Under the pieces are notes generated by a model. It worked only from the letters and a program-made list of their open reading frames with translations, made no database searches and had not been told where the DNA came from. A stretch of 64,000 nt of DNA from Oscillospiraceae bacterium (GTDB lineage Bacteria > Bacillota > Clostridia > Oscillospirales > Ruminococcaceae): contig JAFUNR010000004.1 of assembly GCA_017472965.1 (NCBI GenBank), positions 62,001 to 126,000 of the forward strand, given 5' to 3'. Positions within the stretch are counted from its first letter, which is position 1; the number at the start of each line of letters is the position of its first letter. This document shows, one piece after another, positions 61,825 through 64,000 of this stretch. A program made the translations under genes and the position numbers.

Positions 61825-63185
61825 GCCAGTCCCTCCTGTTTGATGGTATCGATCACGCTGTCCACCAGTGCGGTGCAAAGCTCCTCGGTTTCACACTCCG
61901 CCATCACGCGGATCAGCGGCTCGGTGCCGCTTTCGCGCACCAGAATGCGTCCGCTTTCGCCCAGCTGCGCGGTGACGGCGGCGATCTGTGCATTTACCGC
62001 AGCGTTGGCTTTCACTGCGGCCTTGTCGGTGACGCGGATGTTTTTCAGTACCTGCGGATAAAAACGGACGGGTGCGCAAAGTTCGGAAAGGGTGCGCCGC
62101 TCATCCAGCATCACATTCACCAGCTGCAGCGCGGTCAGGATGCCGTCGCCGGTGGTGGCGTATTTGCTCAGAATGATGTGACCGCTCTGTTCGCCGCCCA
62201 CACAGTTGCCGGTGGCAACCATATTTTCATAAACATATTTGTCGCCCACAGCGGTTTTGACGGTGTCGATTCCGGCCTTTTCCAGAGCCTTGTACAGCCC
62301 CAGATTAGACATCACAGTGGTCACCACCGTGTTGTTCTTCAGCTTGCCGCTCTTTTTCAGCGCAGTGCCGAATACATACAGGATGTGGTCACCGGTGACC
62401 ACATTGCCTTTTTCGTCCACCGCAAGGCAGCGGTCGGCATCGCCGTCAAAGGCAAAGCCCACATCCAGACCCTTTTCCCGCACCAGCGCCTGCAGCCCTT
62501 CGATGTGGGTGGAGCCCGCATTCCGGTTGATGTTCAGGCCGTCCGGCTCGTTGTTGATCACATAGGTCTTTGCGCCCAGCGCATTGAATACGCCGGGGGC
62601 GATGCGCCATGCACTGCCGTTGGCACAATCCAGACCGATGCGCAGCCCGCGCAGCGAATGCCGCGCCACGCTCAGCAGATAACCCATATACCGGTTGCGG
62701 CCCGCATCGAAATCCTCCATGCGGCCGATGGCTTCGCCCACGGCATAGGGAAGGTCCTCGCTCAGACCCAGCTTGTCGAGATCACCGTCCAGATAAGCCT
62801 CAGCCAGATCAAGCACCTCCTGCTCCATCTTTTCACCGCTGCCGTTGATCAGCTTGATGCCGTTGTCGGTGTAGGTGTTGTGGCTGGCAGAGATCATCAC
62901 GCCGCAGTCAAACTCCTCCAGACGGGTGATGTAGGATACGCTGGGCGTGGTGGTGACATGCAGAATGTAGACATCCGCACCGGAGGCGGTCAGCCCCGCT
63001 GCGATGGAATATTCATACATATAGCAGGAACGGCGGGTATCCTTGCCGATGACCACACGCACGCGGTCGGTTTTGTTTTTGCCGAAGTACCAGCCAAGAA
63101 AACGCCCGATACGCCATGCATGCATGGAGGTGAGCGTCACACCGGCCTCTCCGCGGAAGCCGTCGGTTCCGAAATATTTTCCCAT
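61821..63185 (-). CDS. glmM: Phosphoglucosamine mutase
   Basis: The 454-residue alpha-D-phosphohexomutase converts glucosamine-6-phosphate to glucosamine-1-phosphate. It has GKYFGTDGFRGEAG at the start, the phospho-Ser loop GVMISASHNTYTDNGIK, the metal loop FAFDGDADRCLAVD, GEQSGHIILS and the phosphate-binding RESGTEPLIRVM. An extended -10 (TGCTATACT on the minus strand at 63281-63289) lies about 96 bp upstream. Confidence 0.96.
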   Translation of the reverse strand: MGKYFGTDGFRGEAGVTLTSMHAWRIGRFLGWYFGKNKTDRVRVVIGKDTRRSCYMYEYSIAAGLTASGADVYILHVTTTPSVSYITRLEEFDCGVMISASHNTYTDNGIKLINGSGEKMEQEVLDLAEAYLDGDLDKLGLSEDLPYAVGEAIGRMEDFDAGRNRYMGYLLSVARHSLRGLRIGLDCANGSAWRIAPGVFNALGAKTYVINNEPDGLNINRNAGSTHIEGLQALVREKGLDVGFAFDGDADRCLAVDEKGNVVTGDHILYVFGTALKKSGKLKNNTVVTTVMSNLGLYKALEKAGIDTVKTAVGDKYVYENMVATGNCVGGEQSGHIILSKYATTGDGILTALQLVNVMLDERRTLSELCAPVRFYPQVLKNIRVTDKAAVKANAAVNAQIAAVTAQLGESGRILVRESGTEPLIRVMAECETEELCTALVDSVIDTIKQEGLA

Positions 63186-63554
63186 GGATCAGTCTCCTTG
63201 TCAGTTTCAAAATCAAGGCGGAACGCCTTGTATCAGCATATGCGGCAAAGCTCTGTAAAATCCGGTGCTTTCCATAGAATAGTATAGCATAATTTGAACA
63301 AAAGTCCACGATTTTTGCACAAATGAACAAATGTTTTCCCTTTATACCAGAAATATCCAAAAGTAAATTTTTGTTATTGTGAAAATTATAGATAAAATTT
63401 ATCCAATCGTCCACTTTCTTTTTCGGCTGCGATTGAAAAAATCTGTACAGAGTGCTTGAAATGCAGCTGCCTATAAGGTATGATTATACTGATGAGATAT
63501 ATACTGCCGCTTCTTTTGAAAAGGGCGGAATATGGGTCGGCGGAGGATGAAAAA
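63186..63554. promoter_or_regulatory. AT-rich intergenic control region between glmM and the sugar isomerase gene
   Basis: This ~370-bp gap holds the glmM extended -10 box (63281-63289, minus strand). A TATACT (63485-63490) is a candidate -10 for the plus-strand gene, but no good -35 is seen. Otherwise it is AT-rich with no ORF that has a ribosome site. Confidence 0.45.
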
Positions 63555-64000
63555 ATGAAGGCACTGCTGGGAATGTATTCGCTGCGCGAGGCGATGGCGC
63601 AGGATCTGGAAGGCACGCTGGCACAGGCAAAGAAGCTTGGCTTTGACGGTGTGGAGCTGGCGTGGTATGCCGGTCATCCGGTGGAAAAGGTGCGCGAAGC
63701 GGTGCGGAAGCTGGGCATTGAGGTGTGGAGCTGCCACACCGATGTGAAGGAAATGCTGGCCGATCCGCACAAAAACTTTTCGGATATCGTTTCGCTGGGG
63801 GCAAAATATGTGATCATCTGCCATATGTTTCCGGAGGAGCGCCCCGACGGTGAGCGCTTTGAGGAAACGCTGGCGGCTGTGCGGCAGCTGGAAAAGCTGG
63901 CGCGGGAGCAGTACGGTCTGACCATGCTGTACCACAACCACGATTTTGATATGAAGCTGCTGCCGGACGGCCGCCGCAGTCTGGATGCAAGCTATACCCT
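63555..64000 (+). CDS. Sugar phosphate isomerase/epimerase-like TIM-barrel protein, 3' truncated by the window edge
   Basis: From ATG at 63555 (GGAGG at 63542-63546) 148 codons run to the window end: MKALLGMYSLREAMAQDL, KKLGFDGVELAWYAG, ICHMFPEERPDGE and LYHNHDFDM. This is the AP-endonuclease-2-like TIM barrel of IolE/sugar isomerases, with His and Glu metal ligands expected further on. An in-frame ATG at 63492 would add 21 residues but has no ribosome site. Substrate unknown. Confidence 0.8.
   Translation, partial: MKALLGMYSLREAMAQDLEGTLAQAKKLGFDGVELAWYAGHPVEKVREAVRKLGIEVWSCHTDVKEMLADPHKNFSDIVSLGAKYVIICHMFPEERPDGERFEETLAAVRQLEKLAREQYGLTMLYHNHDFDMKLLPDGRRSLDASYT

Overview
This 64 kb window is a chromosomal segment of a GC-rich, low-oxygen-lifestyle member of the Clostridia. 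The gene set (recD2-comFC-mreB block, SpoIIE, sortase pili, glmM/glmS, rhamnose genes, URO-D-like proteins with AraC regulators) and the strong sigma-A type promoters suggest the Ruminococcaceae/Oscillospiraceae gut group (Faecalibacterium, Subdoligranulum, Gemmiger). That placement is inference. I saw no rRNA, tRNA, CRISPR array, insertion sequence or phage.

Layout. 0-6.7 kb: a 5'-truncated GH36 glycosidase, two small membrane proteins (one DUF624/YesL-like), a GH36 glycosidase with an unusual N-terminal NlpC/P60-like domain, and an RpiB/LacAB-type isomerase. 6.8-11 kb: an AraC regulator, a phosphodiesterase plus URO-D-like operon, and a divergent second URO-D-like gene. 11-17 kb: recD2, comFC and mreB, then a small peptide and a processive GT2 glycosyltransferase. 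17-21 kb: a second AraC/URO-D pair, a pyruvate kinase lacking the C-terminal domain, and a DeoR regulator with a small XRE protein. 21-28.6 kb: SpoIIE-like phosphatase, rhamnulokinase and rhamnose isomerase, an esterase and a divergent AraC regulator. 28.8-38.4 kb: a complete seven-gene sortase pilus operon (coiled-coil protein, signal peptidase I, VWA tip adhesin, major pilin, class C sortase, minor pilin, second sortase). 38.5-42.4 kb: a giant polytopic membrane protein and a GNAT enzyme. 42.5-45.6 kb: a minus-strand operon with an SGNH-like hydrolase, a split ThrE exporter and dusB. 45.8-51.4 kb: polA, rimI, gene relics, tsaD and a methyltransferase. 51.4-58.6 kb: a family 8 polysaccharide lyase, pckA, acpP, proS and a nitroreductase. 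58.7-64 kb: a thioesterase, glmS, a left-handed beta-helix transferase, glmM and the start of a sugar isomerase/epimerase gene.

How it fits together. Much of the window serves plant or host glycan use: two GH36 enzymes, a PL8 lyase, rhamnose genes, a decayed GH51 arabinofuranosidase and several sugar isomerases. Three AraC-type regulators sit divergently beside the genes they probably control. The pilus operon starts from a perfect TTGACA-N17-TATAAT promoter facing another perfect promoter for the AraC gene. The most distinctive points are the NlpC/P60-GH36 fusion, the URO-D/AraC modules with no corrinoid partner in view, the pilus tip protein whose CHAP-like domain has lost both catalytic residues, and a small gene graveyard between rimI and tsaD.
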